Source of the DNA: an uncultured Alphaproteobacteria bacterium
Lineage (GTDB): Bacteria; Pseudomonadota; Alphaproteobacteria; Sphingomonadales; Sphingomonadaceae
Direction of reading: 5' to 3'
NCBI GenBank assembly: GCA_903939555.1
Contig: CAJAHV010000199.1
Span: 1-7,087 of the forward strand
Length of the DNA: 7,087 bases
Below are positions 5,271 to 7,087 of the stretch, one piece after another. Below the pieces are notes generated by a model. The model saw nothing but the letters and a program-made list of their open reading frames with translations, was not told the origin of the DNA and made no database searches. Within the stretch, counting starts at the first letter, position 1; each line of letters opens with the position of its first letter. The translations under genes were made by a program, and so were the position numbers.

Positions 5271-6797
5271 ATGAGCAAGCGATTTTACCTGACCACCGCC
5301 ATCGCCTACCCCAATGGACGGCCACATATGGGCCATGCCTATGAGGCGATCGCCAGCGATGCGGTTGCGCGCTTCAAGCGTCTCGATGGCTATGATGTGC
5401 GTTTCCTGACTGGCACCGATGAGCACGGCCTGAAAATCGCCCAGGCGGCCCGCGCTGTCGGCGTGGAGCCGCGTGCCTATGTCGATGGCACGGTGCAGCC
5501 GTTCATCGAGCTCGACCGCCAATTGGGTATCAGCTTCGATCGCTTCATTCGCACCACGGACGACGATCATAAGGCATTGTGCCAGGCGCTTTGGCAGCGA
5601 ATGGCCGACAAGGGTGACCTCTACCTTGACCGCTACGAAGGCTGGTACTCGGTTCGCGACGAAGCTTATTATGATGAAAGCGAACTCGTCGCCGCCGAAG
5701 ATGCACAAGGCCTGCCGGTAAAGCTTTCGCCTCAGGGGACGCCGGTCGAATGGACTGTAGAGGAAAGTTGGTTTTTCAAGCTGTCGGCCTATGCCGAGCC
5801 ATTACTCAAACTTTATGCTGACCAGCCCGATTTCATCCAACCATCAAGTCGGTTCAATGAGATGCGAGCTTTTGTTGATGGTGGTTTGAAGGATCTGTCG
5901 ATGTCGCGCACCAGTTTCGACTGGGGTGTGCCGGTGCCGGGCAGTACCGGCCATGTGATGTACGTCTGGGTCGACGCGCTGGCCAATTATCTGACCGGTG
6001 CCGGTGGCAGCGATGGTGAATGGTGGCCGGCCGATCTGCATATCATCGGCAAGGACGTCGTGCGATTTCATGCGATCTATTGGCCGGCGTTCCTGATGTC
6101 CGCCAACCTGCCGCTGCCAAAAATCGTGTTCGGCCATGGTTTTGTGCTCAATCGCGGCGTGAAGATGTCGAAATCGGATGGCAATGTCGTCGATCCGGCT
6201 GAAATGGCAACGCGCTTCGGAGTAGATCGGCTGCGGTGGTTCTTGTTGCGCGAAGTCGCCTTTGGCGAGGATGGCAGCTACAGTGACGAAGCGATCATCG
6301 AGCGGACCAATGCCGATCTTGCCAATGGCATCGGCAATCTGGCGCAGCGTGCGCTGTCGATGGTGGCGAAAAACCTCGGCGGTGCCATGCCCGGTCCTGG
6401 TCCGTCAGCCGGGGCCGATTTGCTTGCCGAGAGCATGCAGACCCTGACCGAGGCTTATTTCGCCGCAATGAACGGCCTGCAACTTCATCGTGCACTCGAA
6501 GCGGTGATGGCGATGGTCAATGCCGCCAACGGCTATTTCGCCGACAACGCGCCCTGGAAACTGGCCAAGACCGATGTTGCAGCCATGAGCCATGTCTTAC
6601 ATGCCACTCTCGACGCGACACGGCGGATCGTGCTGATGGTGCAACCGGTGATGCCTGAAGCATCGCAGCGCTTGCTCGACCTGCTCGGCGTCACGGCTGA
6701 TGCGCGTACATTCAGAGAATTAGACGTGATAGTTTCTATAGGTTTGCAGCTTCCCGAACCGCAGGGCGTGTTCCCGCGATGGGCAGAGCCGGCCTGA
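5271..6797 (+). CDS. metG: Methionyl-tRNA synthetase
   Basis: Charges tRNA-Met and initiator tRNA with methionine in the cytoplasm. The 508 residues contain the class I catalytic domain with HMGH (19-22, the HIGH motif) and KMSKS (298-302), both intact. The connective-peptide region (about 118-170, with YEGWYSVRDEAYY) has no cysteines, so this is the type lacking the zinc knuckles of E. coli MetRS. The anticodon-binding helical domain follows (about 340-490) and includes the NAPWKLAK motif (426-433). There is no C-terminal EMAPII-like tRNA-binding domain, as expected for alphaproteobacterial enzymes of about 510 residues. ATG 5271 gives the standard N-terminus (MSKRFYLTTAIAYPNG). ATG 5205, which overlaps the holB stop as ATGA, is in frame and would add 22 residues. 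Codons 480-490 are unusually AT-rich with several rare codons. Confidence 0.96.
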   Translation: MSKRFYLTTAIAYPNGRPHMGHAYEAIASDAVARFKRLDGYDVRFLTGTDEHGLKIAQAARAVGVEPRAYVDGTVQPFIELDRQLGISFDRFIRTTDDDHKALCQALWQRMADKGDLYLDRYEGWYSVRDEAYYDESELVAAEDAQGLPVKLSPQGTPVEWTVEESWFFKLSAYAEPLLKLYADQPDFIQPSSRFNEMRAFVDGGLKDLSMSRTSFDWGVPVPGSTGHVMYVWVDALANYLTGAGGSDGEWWPADLHIIGKDVVRFHAIYWPAFLMSANLPLPKIVFGHGFVLNRGVKMSKSDGNVVDPAEMATRFGVDRLRWFLLREVAFGEDGSYSDEAIIERTNADLANGIGNLAQRALSMVAKNLGGAMPGPGPSAGADLLAESMQTLTEAYFAAMNGLQLHRALEAVMAMVNAANGYFADNAPWKLAKTDVAAMSHVLHATLDATRRIVLMVQPVMPEASQRLLDLLGVTADARTFRELDVIVSIGLQLPEPQGVFPRWAEPA

Positions 6798-7087
6798 TGC
6801 CGACGCTGCGGCTTGCGACCGAAGCTGACCTGCCGGCGCTGAGGACGATGATGGCCCACGCCATAGCCGAGTTGCAGGTGAATTTCCTCAGTCCCGAACA
6901 GGTCGAAGCAAGCAAAGCCGTCATGGGTCTCGATACCCAACTCATCGCCGATGGCTGCTATTTTCTTGCTGAAATCGATGGCGAACTGGCAGGCAGCGGG
7001 GGCTGGAGCCGGCGCGCCACGCTTTACGGTGGTGACCATAGCGCCGGTCGCGACGCCCGGATGCTCAACCCGGAAAGCGAAGCCAGA
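6797..7087 (+). CDS. GNAT-family N-acetyltransferase (5' part, cut by window end)
   Basis: An open frame of 97 codons starts at ATG 6797, which overlaps the metG stop by one base (TGATG), and runs off the window. The product begins MPTLRLATEADLPALRTMMA, a typical GNAT first strand and helix, and continues with CYFLAEIDGELAGSGGWSRR (residues 55-74), the strand 2-4 region before the acetyl-CoA-binding motif. The HSAGRD segment resembles GNAT proteins of about 150-170 residues that carry GGWSRRATLYGGDH. The acetyl-CoA motif (R/Q-x-x-G-x-G/A) lies beyond the window, so family assignment rests on the N-terminal half only. Substrate is unknown. The stop-start overlap suggests translation is coupled to metG. 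Confidence 0.75.
   Translation, partial: MPTLRLATEADLPALRTMMAHAIAELQVNFLSPEQVEASKAVMGLDTQLIADGCYFLAEIDGELAGSGGWSRRATLYGGDHSAGRDARMLNPESEAR

Noticed and set aside
5085..5708. A 207-codon open frame on the - strand
   Set aside because: It is antisense to the holB end and the metG catalytic domain with its HIGH motif. No ribosome site or family similarity is evident.

Overview
The window is an ordinary chromosomal segment of a GC-rich alphaproteobacterium. Gene content, gene order (mltB-like, rlpA, dac, tmk, holB, metG) and the protein sequences most resemble Sphingomonadales (Sphingomonas, Sphingopyxis, Novosphingobium and relatives). That placement is an inference from memory of the families, not from a search. 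I see no transposase, integrase, CRISPR array, phage gene or toxin-antitoxin pair.

Layout. Positions 26-102 hold tRNA-Pro(UGG) on the + strand. About 220 bases without a gene follow, and then tRNA-Ser(UGA) on the - strand (321-407), so the two tRNA genes converge. A 106-base gap (408-513) separates the divergent tRNA-Ser from a single + strand run of seven genes that reaches the window's end. The first three genes encode envelope proteins: an MltB-type lytic transglycosylase lipoprotein (514-1617), an RlpA-type lipoprotein with DPBB and SPOR domains (1592-2455), and a D,D-carboxypeptidase of the PBP5/6 family (2488-3642). The next three are housekeeping genes: thymidylate kinase tmk (3647-4261), DNA polymerase III delta' holB (4258-5208) and methionyl-tRNA synthetase metG (5271-6797). 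The last is the 5' part of a GNAT acetyltransferase (6797-7087), cut by the window edge.

The + strand genes are tightly packed: overlaps of 26, 4 and 1 bases and gaps of 32, 4 and 62 bases. They probably form one operon or a chain of overlapping transcripts. The envelope trio would cleave glycan strands (MltB-like), localise to or process septal peptidoglycan (RlpA) and trim stem peptides (Dac). tmk and holB serve dTTP supply and the replisome clamp loader, and metG serves translation. All the enzymes keep their main catalytic motifs and none looks broken.

The least explained points are two tandem hairpins in the holB-metG gap, an in-frame ATGA start that could give MetRS a 22-residue extension, a cluster of rare codons near the 3' end of metG just before the GNAT gene, and the GNAT gene itself where tatD often follows metG. 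I found no convincing undescribed system.
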